A stretch of DNA of 44,847 nt from Acidilobaceae archaeon (GCA_026985435.1 JALSQL010000049.1:1-44847), one strand, 5' to 3'; counted from the stretch's first letter, positions 26,330-34,870 are shown. Numbers and translations: made by a program. Notes: generated by a model from the sequence alone, not told the origin.

Positions 26330-27558
26330 CTGTACTCGGCACCTCTAGGCACGTCCCTGGACACCACGCAGCCCGGCCAGACCCTGGCGTAGGAGCCCAC
26401 CTTCACGCCGGGCATTAGCGACACGTTTATACCGGTCTGGGCGTGGCCCCCCACTATCGCGCCCAGCTTCCTGAGGCCCGTGGAGACCCTCCTACCCTTG
26501 ACTGTCATCTTAACGGGCCTCCCGTCGAAGCGCAGATTCGCGGTTACCGTGCCCGCCCCCAGGTTCGCCTCCTCCCCTATAACGCTGTCCCCCACGTAGT
26601 TCAGGTGGGGCGCCCTAGCCCCCTCTAGCAGTATCGACCCCTTGACCTCGACCGAGAAGCCGGCCTTCGAGCCCCGCTCCAGCGCGGTCATGGGCCTCAG
26701 CCTGGCGCACGGCCCCACGTCCACGCCCGGCCCTATGTAGGCCGGACCCTCCACCGCCACGTGGGCCCTCACCCTGGCCGTGGGGGCCACGTAGACTGGC
26801 CCCTCCAGCACCGCCGATGGGTGGACCTCCCCCTCGACCCTAGGCTCCAGCTCGTACTCCAAAGCCGCCCGGACGGCTAGTATGTAGTCCCACGGACGCC
26901 CCACGTCCCTCCACATGCCCCGCTCTACGACCGCGTAGGAGAGCCCGCCACCCCGGCTGAGGCGGTCGAGTATGTCGGTTAACTCCAGCTCGCCCCTCGC
27001 CGAGGGCCTGAGGCTGCCGAGGAGCCTGAGGCTCTCGGCTGGCAGGGCGTAGACCCCGGTGAGGGCTAGGTTGGAGGGCTCGGTGCCGGGCTCCGGCTTC
27101 TCCACGAACCCCTCGATGCCGCCGTCGGACACTATGGCCACCCCGAACTCGCTCGGGTTCTCGACCTCTGCTAGGAGCACCTGGGGCGGCTTCATCTCGC
27201 GGGCGAGCCGCCAGGCCGGCCTGGCCAGGAACACGTCTGAGAATATAACTAGGTAATCGTCATCCCCGCCAGCGTCGAAAGCCACCCTCAGGGCGTCCCC
27301 TGTCCCCCTAGGCTCGGACTGGCCCACCACCACGACGTCGTCGCCCATGCAGGGCTGCGCCTCGACCTCGGCCACCCTATCCCCAGGCGCCACCACGACT
27401 ATCTCGTCGACCCTGGGGTGCTCCCTCGCCATCCTCACGGCCCTGCAGAGGAGGCTCTCCCCTAGTATGGGGAGCAGTGGCTTGAGCCTAGTCTCCGTCA
27501 GGGGCTTAAGCCTCTCCCCCCTCCCCGCCGCTAGTATCGCCGCTTTCACCCTCACCAC
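26314..27558 (-). CDS. Sugar-1-phosphate nucleotidyltransferase, possibly bifunctional with acyltransferase (GlmU-like)
   Basis: 414 residues. N-terminal nucleotidyltransferase: ILAAGRGERLKPLTETRLKPLLPI with the signature GxGxRLxPLT and KPLLP; FVEKPEPG later. C-terminal third is a left-handed beta-helix with hexapeptide repeats (GPGVDVGPCARLRPMTALERGSKAG, GAGTVTANLRFDGRPVKM, GGHAQTGINVSLMPGVKVGSYARV). This layout is that of archaeal enzymes making UDP-GlcNAc or dTDP/UDP-glucose. GTG start, exact one of three in-frame GTG codons (27558, 27555, 27549) uncertain; overlaps the SPOUT gene by up to 53 bases. Confidence 0.85.
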   Translation of the reverse strand: MVRVKAAILAAGRGERLKPLTETRLKPLLPILGESLLCRAVRMAREHPRVDEIVVVAPGDRVAEVEAQPCMGDDVVVVGQSEPRGTGDALRVAFDAGGDDDYLVIFSDVFLARPAWRLAREMKPPQVLLAEVENPSEFGVAIVSDGGIEGFVEKPEPGTEPSNLALTGVYALPAESLRLLGSLRPSARGELELTDILDRLSRGGGLSYAVVERGMWRDVGRPWDYILAVRAALEYELEPRVEGEVHPSAVLEGPVYVAPTARVRAHVAVEGPAYIGPGVDVGPCARLRPMTALERGSKAGFSVEVKGSILLEGARAPHLNYVGDSVIGEEANLGAGTVTANLRFDGRPVKMTVKGRRVSTGLRKLGAIVGGHAQTGINVSLMPGVKVGSYARVWPGCVVSRDVPRGAEYRCQGA

Positions 27559-28615
27559 CCAGCCGGTCGTGCAGGACGGTACCCAGGGCTATGAGCGCAG
27601 CGGCTGCGGCGTACTCTGTCGACAGGGTTATCCCGGGGGCTATGTCGACTACGAGGTCCGCGTACCTGTATATGCCGAGGGGTATGCCCTCCCTAGACCC
27701 CACCAGGATGTTGACCCTCCTTCTCCCCCGGACCACGCGCCAGAGCTCGTCTGCAACCCTCGAGACCGGCTCCCCCTCCGGCTCGAGAACAATTATCGGC
27801 TCGCCCCTCCTATCCCGGACTAGCTGGTGGATGTCCTGCACGAGAACCTGGACCCTCTCTACCCGGCGGTGGTAGCTCTTCTCCTGGACCCTGAACCTGC
27901 TCTCTATGCCCTCGAAGACCCCTCCGAGGAACTCGTAGAGCTCCCTGGCCCTAACGGGGCCCGCCGGGGCTACGACCAGCTCCCTGACCTCGAAGTTCTG
28001 GACCTCCCTGCCTATCCTAACCCCCATGTTCCTGCAGGCGTCCAGGGGGCCTAGGTAGGGCATCTGGACAACCGCCACCCTACGGTACAGCCTGTAGAGG
28101 GGGTTCTTGCCCGGCCTCATCTTCCTCCACTCGAGCGTGCCGGGGTAGAGTGTGAGGAGCGCCTTATCTGCGATTATCTCGATCCCAACAACCTTGTCGG
28201 GGTAGGTGAGGTTCACGCACGCCCCCGTAGCTCTCCTGACAGCATCGCCAGCGGCGACGTTTACGTCTATGCTAGTGAACCCGTGGCGCCCCCGCCTCAC
28301 GGTCCTGACCGCGAAGCACTCGCCCGGCCCGATCCTCCCCTTCGCGAGCTCCGCCGCCGCCCTGGCGATCTCCCCCGGGTCGGCCCTCACAACCCTCTCG
28401 ACCACGAAAACCCTGTCGGCCTCTACGACCTCCCCCTCTATCCTCCTAGCATCCGACGCAGGGTCGCTGCAGCCGTAGACCAGCACAAGCCCCCGGAACC
28501 CCCTAGGCGAGGGTTCGGCGCGGAGCCCGAGCTCCTCTATCCTAGCAGCGGCAACCCTCTCCATGCCAAGGCTCGTCTTCACGAGTAGGCAGGGCTCCTC
28601 CGCCAGCTGCGACAC
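27506..28615 (-). CDS. THUMP-SPOUT family RNA methylase
   Basis: 369 residues. The N-terminal half has a THUMP-like domain (ELAKGRIGPGECFAVRTVRRGRHGFTSIDVNVAAGDAVRRATG, then VNLTYPDKVVGIEIIADKALLTLY), and the C-terminal half is a SPOUT fold with the knot region NILVGSREGIPLGIYRYADLVVDIAPGITLSTEYAAAAALIALG. Expected SAM-dependent tRNA/rRNA methyltransferase. Lies downstream of eS1. The modified position is unknown. Confidence 0.8.
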   Translation of the reverse strand: MSQLAEEPCLLVKTSLGMERVAAARIEELGLRAEPSPRGFRGLVLVYGCSDPASDARRIEGEVVEADRVFVVERVVRADPGEIARAAAELAKGRIGPGECFAVRTVRRGRHGFTSIDVNVAAGDAVRRATGACVNLTYPDKVVGIEIIADKALLTLYPGTLEWRKMRPGKNPLYRLYRRVAVVQMPYLGPLDACRNMGVRIGREVQNFEVRELVVAPAGPVRARELYEFLGGVFEGIESRFRVQEKSYHRRVERVQVLVQDIHQLVRDRRGEPIIVLEPEGEPVSRVADELWRVVRGRRRVNILVGSREGIPLGIYRYADLVVDIAPGITLSTEYAAAAALIALGTVLHDRLGGEGESGDTSGGEGGEA

Positions 28616-28691
28616 CCCGAGAGGCCGGGGGGTAGGATGGGGTTTAGATGCCGTTGCCCAAAGCCCTGGCGGCCGCTGGCTAGCCCCCAGG

Positions 28692-29351
28692 TTACAGGCC
28701 CTCGCCCTTCTGTAGCGGCGACACCACCACAGCCTTCTCCGGGCCGTTGGGCCCGGGTATCCAGAGCAGCTTTGACTTGGCTATCTCGACCTTCCTTATG
28801 GCGTATATCTTCCTGGCGGCCTGCTCTATCTCCTGCGCCAGGCTCCCCTCGACGTCGCTGAACACCATGGCCTTTATGAACTCGTCTAGCGTGCTCTCCC
28901 TGGCCCTCCTCTCTATGACCTCCTGCATCGCCTTCCTTATAGCCCTCTTCTGGCTCGTCTTGCACCGGTACCTCGTGAATACCATAGCGGTTACCCGCAG
29001 GCCGTAGCCGTCCTTCGTCCACACGTTGAAGATGCCCGTTATCTTGCTGCTCTTCCTCCTCGTGAGACTCCTTATGTAGTCCCTCAGCAGCTCGTGGCCC
29101 TTGAAGCGCGTGTAGGCCTTGTCGCCGTCGACCCGGACTATCTGGAAGTACAGTTTTATGTGGACGTGGGCGAAGTCGCCGGTTATATCGTAGAGCGTGG
29201 TCTCCATCACCCTGCCTATAAGTTTCAGTGGGTCATCAGCCGGCGTGGTGCCGAGCACGGCCTCGCCGAAGACCGGCGGGGCCACGACCGTGTACCACTT
29301 CTTCAGCTTCCACGTGTCCCTGACCGCTGCCCTAGCCCTGCGCCTAGCCAT
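28692..29351 (-). CDS. rps3ae: Ribosomal protein eS1 (S3Ae)
   Basis: About 219 residues. WKLKKWYTVVAPPVFGEAVLGTTPADDP and GHELLRDYIRSLTRRKSSKI are diagnostic. I used ATG 29351 (MARRRARAAVRDTW) since the upstream GTG adds only four non-family residues. Promoter TATA 40 bases upstream with a GGGCACGCGCCC element shared with the uS15 leader. Confidence 0.95.
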   Translation of the reverse strand: MARRRARAAVRDTWKLKKWYTVVAPPVFGEAVLGTTPADDPLKLIGRVMETTLYDITGDFAHVHIKLYFQIVRVDGDKAYTRFKGHELLRDYIRSLTRRKSSKITGIFNVWTKDGYGLRVTAMVFTRYRCKTSQKRAIRKAMQEVIERRARESTLDEFIKAMVFSDVEGSLAQEIEQAARKIYAIRKVEIAKSKLLWIPGPNGPEKAVVVSPLQKGEGL

Positions 29352-29367
29352 CCCCGCAGGCACCAGC

Positions 29368-29382
29368 GGGCACGCGCCCGGT
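29368..29382 (-). promoter_or_regulatory. rps3ae: Shared 15-base element, eS1 copy
   Basis: Minus strand ACCGGGCGCGTGCCC, with imperfect dyad GGGC....GCCC, directly downstream of the TATA-like GCTTAAAG. An identical 15-base string lies at 31432-31446 before uS15, also just after a GCTTATAG TATA box. Confidence 0.5.
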
Positions 29383-29388
29383 TAGGGG

Positions 29389-29396
29389 CTTTAAGC
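29389..29396 (-). promoter_or_regulatory. rps3ae: TATA box of eS1 gene
   Basis: Minus strand GCTTAAAG, about 42 bases before ATG 29351; lies at the 3' end of the Pcc1 gene. Confidence 0.55.
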
Positions 29397-29669
29397 TTCC
29401 CCGCCTGCTGCCCTGAGGCTTTCCAGGGCGGCGCGCGCCGACGATAGCAGGTCGTCGATAGTGTTGCGAAGCCTGAGGATGCCCCTAGAGTCCCCGCAGT
29501 CAACCTCGACCCTGCACACGACCCTGTAGGACTCGGCCCTGCAGGAGACTCGAACACCCGGGGGCGCCTGGCGGTTGTCGGGCTCCAGCGCTTCCGCGAT
29601 AGCTGCGGAGGCCGGGCCCGAGTCTATCTCTAGTGTAGCCTCGCAGGCGCTAGGCCTGGCTGACCTCAA
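29391..29669 (-). CDS. pcc1: KEOPS complex subunit Pcc1
   Basis: 92 residues. Family pattern: strand EATLEIDSGPASAAIAEALEPDN, strands VRVSCRAESYRVVCRVEVDCG, then the typical RLRNTIDDLLSSARAALESL helix. This is the better Pcc1 match of two in the window. It is the dimerisation subunit that binds Kae1 in tRNA t6A synthesis. TTG start overlapping the RecJ-like gene by 20 bases; its place between that gene and eS1 is common in archaea. Confidence 0.82.
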   Translation of the reverse strand: MRSARPSACEATLEIDSGPASAAIAEALEPDNRQAPPGVRVSCRAESYRVVCRVEVDCGDSRGILRLRNTIDDLLSSARAALESLRAAGGEA

Positions 29670-30906
29670 GCCAGAACCCCTCCTCCCTCGCCACCCTGGA
29701 CTCGACGAGCCTCTTGGGCAGCTCGTAGTCGGCCATAGCCGCCTGTAGGGGTGACACCAGGAGCCTGTCCTCCCGGACTAGAGCTATGACTGTGTCCTCG
29801 TCGAGGACGCCCAGACTCCTGAGGGCCATGTAGGCTATACTCGGGCTCTCCAGCTGGGGCTCCACACTATAGAGACGCAGCCACCCGGGCCCCCGGGCTC
29901 TAACCAGCTCGGCGCCCCACGCCCAGTCCACTATCCAGGGCGCCCTAGCCTCGAGGGCCCCCAGGGCGGCGGCGAGCTCCACCTGGGGGTCCACCATCGA
30001 TGCCGCTATAGCGGCCGTGCTCGACGACGCTTCCAGGGTGTAGACCAGCGCGTGGGCCGCCTCCCTGGGGTCCTCCAGGGGCGACCCCTCCAGGACCAGC
30101 AGCCCCGAGGCGGCCTCAGCCGCCTCTAGCCCGTCGTCCCCGCTGACGAGGTCTATGAGCCTCTCCAGCTCCCCCCGCTCCAGCCTCGCGGCAGGCCTGC
30201 CTGCCGCCGGGCCCAGCCCGGCCGCCGCCAGCCTCTCCCTGCAAGCGTCCTCCCCGTCCCTGGCCAGCGGCATGGGGGGCACCGCGGTCTTGCGGAGGGC
30301 CTCGCAGAGCGGCCTCGAGAGGGGCCTGTAGACTTTTAGCGTTGTCACTATCATGGGCTTGGGCTGCCCTTTGCTGGCAAGCCTCTCGACGTACACCCGG
30401 TCGAGCCCCGAGATCCTCCCAGTGCGGCCGACCCGGCCGTCGAGGTAGAGGCCGGCCAGGCTAGCTGCCCTCAGCTCGGGTGAGAGCCCCCCTAGCCCGC
30501 TCGCCTCGACTATTAGAGTGTAGGCCACGGCGAGGCTACCGTCTACCGCCAGGTACACGCTCCCCGGGGGCGGGTGCCCCCTGACGCGCTCCACCTGAGC
30601 CATGTAGACAAGCCTTGCCTCGACGTCGGCAGCCTTGTATGGGAGTCCAGGGTACCCCAGCAGGATTGAGGGGTAGTCCACAGCCGCTGGTGGCCTCACG
30701 GAGACCTTGAACGTCGCCGTTACCCCGAGGCGGTATAGATGGGCGAACACCACAGCCGCGGCCAGCACGGGGCCCGGGTGCGGGTATGCCCACACCCTCA
30801 CCAAGCCAGCGTCGACGCCCTCCTCCACTAGGCTGGCTATCGCCTTACCGGCGGCCTCTAGGTGCCTCGGCAGCTTCTCCCCAGCCTCGAGCTGTAGGAG
30901 CAGCAA
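29650..30906 (-). CDS. RecJ/DHH-family-like protein lacking the catalytic motif (possible Cdc45-like)
   Basis: 418 residues from TTG. Its place, between uS15 and Pcc1-eS1, is where many archaea encode a RecJ-type DHH protein. However, the expected HxDxDG motif at the start is replaced by WAYPHPGPVLAAAVV (residues 39-53), and I can find no DHH triplet. Retained elements look structural (VYLAVDGSLAVAYTLIVEASGLGG; RAASLAGLYLDGRVGRTGRI). So an inactive paralogue is likely, like archaeal/eukaryotic Cdc45, which scaffolds the replicative helicase with GINS. Assignment rests on context and weak similarity. Confidence 0.55.
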   Translation of the reverse strand: MLLLQLEAGEKLPRHLEAAGKAIASLVEEGVDAGLVRVWAYPHPGPVLAAAVVFAHLYRLGVTATFKVSVRPPAAVDYPSILLGYPGLPYKAADVEARLVYMAQVERVRGHPPPGSVYLAVDGSLAVAYTLIVEASGLGGLSPELRAASLAGLYLDGRVGRTGRISGLDRVYVERLASKGQPKPMIVTTLKVYRPLSRPLCEALRKTAVPPMPLARDGEDACRERLAAAGLGPAAGRPAARLERGELERLIDLVSGDDGLEAAEAASGLLVLEGSPLEDPREAAHALVYTLEASSSTAAIAASMVDPQVELAAALGALEARAPWIVDWAWGAELVRARGPGWLRLYSVEPQLESPSIAYMALRSLGVLDEDTVIALVREDRLLVSPLQAAMADYELPKRLVESRVAREEGFWLEVSQA

Positions 30907-30953
30907 GCGCGGCCCCCGGAGGGCCGGGGGCCGGGGTGGGGTCTATAACGTGG

Positions 30954-31409
30954 CTAGGCCCCGGCTACGAGTAGCCTGGCCTTCTCGGGGTCGTACTCCC
31001 AGTCCGGCGGCAGCTTGCCAACCCTCTTGTAGTACTTCACCAGCCTCCGTATCTTGCTCTCAAGGTCCATGAGGCCCTTCTTGGCGTGGAGGTCCTTGGG
31101 GTGCTCGTCCAGGTGCCTCCTCAGGTTTACCGCCTTCCGGATCAGTGCTAGGAGGTCCTCGGGCAGGGGCGGCGCCAGCCCCTTCTCCTCCAGTATCTCG
31201 ACTATCTTCTTGCCTAGTATCGGCTTCACGAGCGGTATGCCGAACTGGTCCCTCAGTATGATCCCGATCATGCTGGGGCCGTAGCCCTTACGGGCCAGGT
31301 CCTCTATTATGAGCTCGATCTCCTCGGGGGTGTACCTCACCCACACGGGCGCCTTCGCTCTAGCGGGCCTGGTCGAGTGGGACTGCCCCTTCTCCCTCCT
31401 CTTGTTCAA
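30954..31409 (-). CDS. rps15: Ribosomal protein uS15
   Basis: 151 residues. [71 protein letters not shown] and the [16 protein letters not shown] ending are diagnostic for the archaeal form. Start TTG 31409 (TTGAACAAGAGG) gives the usual basic N-terminus [14 protein letters not shown]; an open frame reaches 31718 but only through the upstream XTPase gene. Confidence 0.94.
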   Translation of the reverse strand: MNKRREKGQSHSTRPARAKAPVWVRYTPEEIELIIEDLARKGYGPSMIGIILRDQFGIPLVKPILGKKIVEILEEKGLAPPLPEDLLALIRKAVNLRRHLDEHPKDLHAKKGLMDLESKIRRLVKYYKRVGKLPPDWEYDPEKARLLVAGA

Positions 31410-31431
31410 GCCCTCGCATCCCCCAGGCCTG

Positions 31432-31446
31432 GGGCACGCGCCCGGT
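31432..31446 (-). promoter_or_regulatory. rps15: Shared 15-base element, uS15 copy
   Basis: Minus strand ACCGGGCGCGTGCCC, identical to the element before eS1 (29368-29382), 5-7 bases downstream of the TATA box and 23 bases upstream of the TTG start. Confidence 0.5.
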
Positions 31447-31450
31447 GTTC

Positions 31451-32053
31451 CTATAAGCTTTGCCTCCCCAGCCCGCGCCAGCGGCTGGCCAGCCACTCGC
31501 CCAGCGCCCTGGCGGCCCTGGCCCTGTGGGAGTACCTGTTCTTCTCCTGGAGGCTCATCTCCGCGAACGTCCTCCCGTCGCCCTCGTCTGGTATGAATAT
31601 GGGGTCGAACCCGAAGCCCCCGGCGCCCCGTGGCTCCCCCGCTATCCTGCCGCAGACCTCCCCCTCGAATACCTTCTCGTAGGGGGGCAGTATGAGGGCT
31701 AGCGCGGCCCGGAAGCACGCCCTCCTCCGGGTGGAGCCCTCTAGGAGCTTGAGGATGCCCTCCACCCCTATTGTTTTGTAGGCGTAGCTGCTGTAGGGCC
31801 CGGGGAAGCCCCCCAGCTCCTCTATGAAGAGCCCGGAGTCGTCCGCTATCAGTGGCCTCCGGAGCTTAGAGTAGGCATGCCTGGCCGCCGTTAGGGCTAT
31901 CTCCCGGATGCTGTCGGACTGAATCTCGAGCTTGCCAACGCTGACCTGGTAGAGCTCCACACCATAGGGCTGCAGGGCGGCCTGGAGCTCGGCCAGCTTG
32001 TGCCTGTTACCGGTCACAAGGCCCAGCATCACCTTCAAGCCGTGCTCCCCCAC
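31451..32053 (-). CDS. XTP/dITP pyrophosphatase (Ham1/RdgB family)
   Basis: 200 residues from GTG 32053. [16 protein letters not shown] at the start, [64 protein letters not shown] are the family motifs. Removes damaged purine nucleotides such as ITP/XTP. Alternative starts at TTG 32038 and ATG 32029 lie closer to the conserved VTGN; GGAGG stands before GTG 32053, GGGGGAG before TTG 32038. Overlaps Bud32 end by 19 bases. Confidence 0.9.
   Translation of the reverse strand: MGEHGLKVMLGLVTGNRHKLAELQAALQPYGVELYQVSVGKLEIQSDSIREIALTAARHAYSKLRRPLIADDSGLFIEELGGFPGPYSSYAYKTIGVEGILKLLEGSTRRRACFRAALALILPPYEKVFEGEVCGRIAGEPRGAGGFGFDPIFIPDEGDGRTFAEMSLQEKNRYSHRARAARALGEWLASRWRGLGRQSL
31452..31458 (-). promoter_or_regulatory. 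rps15: TATA box of uS15 operon
   Basis: Minus strand GCTTATA, about 46 bases before TTG 31409 and overlapping the end of the XTPase gene. Confidence 0.55.
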
Positions 32054-32733
32054 ACGCTCCTCCTCTCGGCCACGTAGCGGCCCATCAGCCTGATCTCCTC
32101 GGCCCTCCTAATGATAGGACCGGCGCCCCCTCCCATCGCGTGCTTGTAGCCGTCGAGGAACGCCTCATAACCCGGCCCCGCCAGGTGGGCGTGGGCGCTC
32201 TCCAGGCTCCTCCGGAACAGGTGCACGTCAACAGCCATCTCCTCCACTCCGGGGTCGGGCTCCGCCAGGCCGAAGTCTATAACCACCAGGCCGCCGCTGG
32301 GGGTCACTATCAGGTTGGATGTCGTATAGTCGCCGTGGGAGACCCTAGCCCTGTGGAGCGCCGCTAGCACCTCGCCCGCCAGGCGCAGGAGCCTGGGGGC
32401 CTCCTGCGGGCTGCTGCGGAGCGCCTCCCTCAGGAGCGTCCCCTCCACGTACTCGAACACTATCAGGCCCAGGCTGGGGTAGGCGGCGAGAACCGCCGGG
32501 GCCGGGGCGCCCCCCCGCCTGGCCCTCAGGGTTAGCCTGGCCTCCCTCCTCGTTCTCCCGCTCCGGATCGAGAGGTCTAGCCTGGGGTGCCTATAGGGCT
32601 TAGGGGGCCTCAGCTTGTAGACCGCCCTCAGGCCGGCGTAGGAGCCTAGCCTCACCTCCGCCTCGGCTCCCCTGCCGAGGAGGGGTAGCCTCCCCAGGGA
32701 TTCGAGGGCTAGCCTAGCGTCGAGGGGTACCAT
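32035..32733 (-). CDS. bud32: KEOPS kinase/ATPase Bud32
   Basis: 232 residues. Small atypical kinase: GRGAEAEVRLGSY, VYKLRPPKPYRHPRLDLSIRSGRTRREARL (lysine and Bud32-specific KxYRhPxLD), HGDYTTSNLIV catalytic loop, VIDFGLAEPD metal motif. The ATG at 32733 has GGAGGTGCC in front and overlaps the end of Kae1 by 25 bases, a strong sign of coupled translation. Works with Kae1 in t6A formation on ANN-decoding tRNAs. Confidence 0.95.
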   Translation of the reverse strand: MVPLDARLALESLGRLPLLGRGAEAEVRLGSYAGLRAVYKLRPPKPYRHPRLDLSIRSGRTRREARLTLRARRGGAPAPAVLAAYPSLGLIVFEYVEGTLLREALRSSPQEAPRLLRLAGEVLAALHRARVSHGDYTTSNLIVTPSGGLVVIDFGLAEPDPGVEEMAVDVHLFRRSLESAHAHLAGPGYEAFLDGYKHAMGGGAGPIIRRAEEIRLMGRYVAERRSVWGSTA

Positions 32734-33773
32734 GGCACCTCCACCTCGTCGAGCCTCCACCTCTGCCTGATGAAGGCCCTAGCCGGCTCCAGGGTGGGCG
32801 CCCCGCTGCGCAGTGCTAGGAGGCCGGTGAGCGCTATCATGGCCCCGTTGTCCCCGGCGTACCTCTTCGGGACCGGCTTGTAGTCGACGCCCCGGGCCTC
32901 CGCCATGAGTCGTAGCTTCTCCCTCAACACGTCACTAGCCGCCACTCCGCCTGTGAGGGTTAGCTGCCCCTTCCCCGTGTGGGCTAGCCCCCTCTCCGCC
33001 ACCTCCACTATGGCGGAGTACGCTATCTCCCTGAGAGTGTAGCAGACGTCGGCCAGCCTACCGCGGCCGAGGCGCCTGGCGGCGCGGAGGGCCGCTGTTA
33101 GGAGGCCGGAGTACGAGACGTCCTGCCCCTTCACCACGTAGGGTAGCAGGCCGTCCACATAGTCCCCGCCCTCGGCGCACCTGTCAACGGCGTGCCTGCC
33201 TCCCACAACGTAGGGTGGGGCTATCCCGACCTCTCTGCTGAAGGTGTCAAGCAGGTTGCCTAGCGCGATGTCGAGTGTCTCCCCGAACACCCTATACCTC
33301 CCCTCGAGGAAGGTCGTTATCGTGGTGTTACCGCCCGAGACGTAGACGACCAGGGGGTCTAGGAGCCCCGTCGTGAACCGTGCTATCTCGATGTGCGCCA
33401 CGGCATGGTTGACCGGTATAAGGGGCTTCGAGTAGGCCGCCGCTAGGGCCCTGGCGACGGTCGCGCCAACCCTCAGGGCCGGCCCCATCCCGGGCCCCAG
33501 GGCCACTGCGACTCCAGCCAGGTCGCGGGGCCCAACGCCAGCCTCGCGGAGCGCTTCACCCACCGCCTCCCCGGCGACCCTCGAGAAGAACGAGGCCACC
33601 TCCCGGGGCAGGATGCCCCCCCTCTCTGGCCTGTAATGCCTGCGGACGTCCGAGAGTATGAAGGGCTCCTCTTCCCCCACCACCGAGACTCCGAATGTGT
33701 GGGCCGTCGACTCTATGCCCAGCACGTAGAGGGGTCTACTTCGTGACGAACTCCGTGTACCCGCAGTGGCCAC
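32709..33773 (-). CDS. kae1: KEOPS threonylcarbamoyl transferase Kae1
   Basis: Up to 354 residues. [15 protein letters not shown] at the start, [21 protein letters not shown], metal ligands H123 and H127 in [33 protein letters not shown], and [19 protein letters not shown]. Transfers threonylcarbamoyl to A37 of tRNA. Two starts compete: GTG 33773, preceded by GAGGTGG but overlapping S27ae by 38 bases, and GTG 33725, giving the family-normal [10 protein letters not shown]-terminus just after the S27ae stop. Adjacent Bud32 forms a common archaeal kae1-bud32 pair. Confidence 0.95.
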   Translation of the reverse strand: MATAGTRSSSRSRPLYVLGIESTAHTFGVSVVGEEEPFILSDVRRHYRPERGGILPREVASFFSRVAGEAVGEALREAGVGPRDLAGVAVALGPGMGPALRVGATVARALAAAYSKPLIPVNHAVAHIEIARFTTGLLDPLVVYVSGGNTTITTFLEGRYRVFGETLDIALGNLLDTFSREVGIAPPYVVGGRHAVDRCAEGGDYVDGLLPYVVKGQDVSYSGLLTAALRAARRLGRGRLADVCYTLREIAYSAIVEVAERGLAHTGKGQLTLTGGVAASDVLREKLRLMAEARGVDYKPVPKRYAGDNGAMIALTGLLALRSGAPTLEPARAFIRQRWRLDEVEVPWYPSTLG

Positions 33774-33921
33774 AGTGCCACCTCTCCACAGGCTTCAGGT
33801 GGTGGGCCATTATGCTTCCACAGCGCGGGCACTTCTTGTTCTTGAGGCGTATGGTGCCGGTCTTGTAGTCGTACTCGTACACCATCCTGATGTAGGCTTT
33901 AACCTTCTTCTTCCCCACCAC
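33736..33921 (-). CDS. rps27ae: Ribosomal protein eS31 (S27ae)
   Basis: 61 residues, archaeal form without ubiquitin. [36 protein letters not shown] contains the C-x2-C / C-x2-C zinc ribbon. Follows eS24 by 10 bases. Confidence 0.93.
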   Translation of the reverse strand: MVGKKKVKAYIRMVYEYDYKTGTIRLKNKKCPRCGSIMAHHLKPVERWHCGHCGYTEFVTK

Positions 33922-33931
33922 TCGTCACCCC

Positions 33932-34270
33932 CTAGAACTCCAGCTCGACGCCCCCGTTCCTGTCTATGACGTACTGCGGCTCGAACTGCAGCGCCCTCTC
34001 CTTCGAGTCGTATATGTGGACCTCCGCTACGGATACCCCCATACCGTACTCGGTGTCGATCCTCCTAATGTAGACCCTCGAGACGTCGGCTCCGAAAGCG
34101 TTGGCTAGGGCCATCCTGAGCATTATCCTCATCGGCGTGGGCTTCAGCATGTGGTGTATCCTCAGCGTCACCTCCCTCCTCCTTATGAGCGGGTTATACC
34201 AGTCCCGGACCACCTCCGCAACCACGCCCTCGCCGAGGTCTATCTTCCTTCCCTGCACCTGGCCGCTCAA
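33932..34270 (-). CDS. rps24e: Ribosomal protein eS24
   Basis: 112 residues. [40 protein letters not shown] and [17 protein letters not shown] are typical. TTG start with GGGGAGGC upstream. First gene of the eS24-S27ae-Kae1-Bud32-XTPase group, with its own TATA box. Confidence 0.93.
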   Translation of the reverse strand: MSGQVQGRKIDLGEGVVAEVVRDWYNPLIRRREVTLRIHHMLKPTPMRIMLRMALANAFGADVSRVYIRRIDTEYGMGVSVAEVHIYDSKERALQFEPQYVIDRNGGVELEF

Positions 34271-34305
34271 GCCTCCCCTCCCTCCCCGGGGGCCCCAGCT
34301 CCTAG

Positions 34306-34315
34306 GCTTTTATGC
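34306..34315 (-). promoter_or_regulatory. rps24e: TATA box of eS24 group
   Basis: Minus strand GCATAAAAGC, about 40 bases before TTG 34270. It overlaps the stop codon of the dephospho-CoA kinase gene, so this promoter is placed at the end of the preceding operon. Confidence 0.6.
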
Positions 34316-34870
34316 TAAAGCCCTCCCCGGCTGCAGGCGCATGTGGCGGAGCCAGGCGTCTATCCTCCTCTCCCTAGTGGCCCAGACCAGCGCTACCCCC
34401 CTGCCGGGCACGCCGTAGGCGACCAGGCCCCCCGTGGGCATGCACTCCAGGAGGGGGAGGGCCAGCATGTCCTCCTCCCCCTCAACGAACACCGCGTGGC
34501 GCCCCCCGGAGCGGGCCAGCCTGCATAGCAGGCCAGCGGCCTCCGGCGCTAGGCTCCCGCGGGGGTTGCGGGTTATGTGGACCCTGAACCCTAGCATGAT
34601 CGCGGGGCCTACAGGGGACTGGACCTCGATGCCCCTCCTGGTGACCCCGTCGAAGACGGTTATCACGAGCCCCGGCCACTCCTCGCTAGCCTCGAGCGCT
34701 TCCATACAGTGCCTGGAGACGACGTCGCCCACGCACGCCGCCGCTGTGGTTCGGGGTAGCGCCTCCGCTATGCACCCCTCGCCGCTGCACACGAGGCCCC
34801 GCGGGGCGGCGAAGTCCCTGCGGGCCTCTACCGGTAGGACCAGCGCTGGGATGGCCCGGGGGGCCTTCAA
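34310..34870 (-). CDS. GTP-dependent dephospho-CoA kinase family (DUF359)
   Basis: 186 residues from TTG 34868-34870, whose last bases form the TTGA overlap with the Spt4 stop. Family motifs: CVGDVVSRHCMEAL, VITVFDGVTRRG, ITRNPRGSLAPEA, VFVEGEEDMLALPLL. The last step of archaeal coenzyme A synthesis uses this family (shown in Thermococcus). The VFDGVTRR variant of the usual VDxKTxR is a small departure. The location next to Spt4 and eS24 is conserved. Confidence 0.85.
   Translation of the reverse strand: MKAPRAIPALVLPVEARRDFAAPRGLVCSGEGCIAEALPRTTAAACVGDVVSRHCMEALEASEEWPGLVITVFDGVTRRGIEVQSPVGPAIMLGFRVHITRNPRGSLAPEAAGLLCRLARSGGRHAVFVEGEEDMLALPLLECMPTGGLVAYGVPGRGVALVWATRERRIDAWLRHMRLQPGRALA

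Noticed and set aside
30954-31718. 254-codon form of uS15
   Set aside because: The additional N-terminal part is antisense-frame reading of the XTPase gene; TTG 31409 gives a normal uS15.
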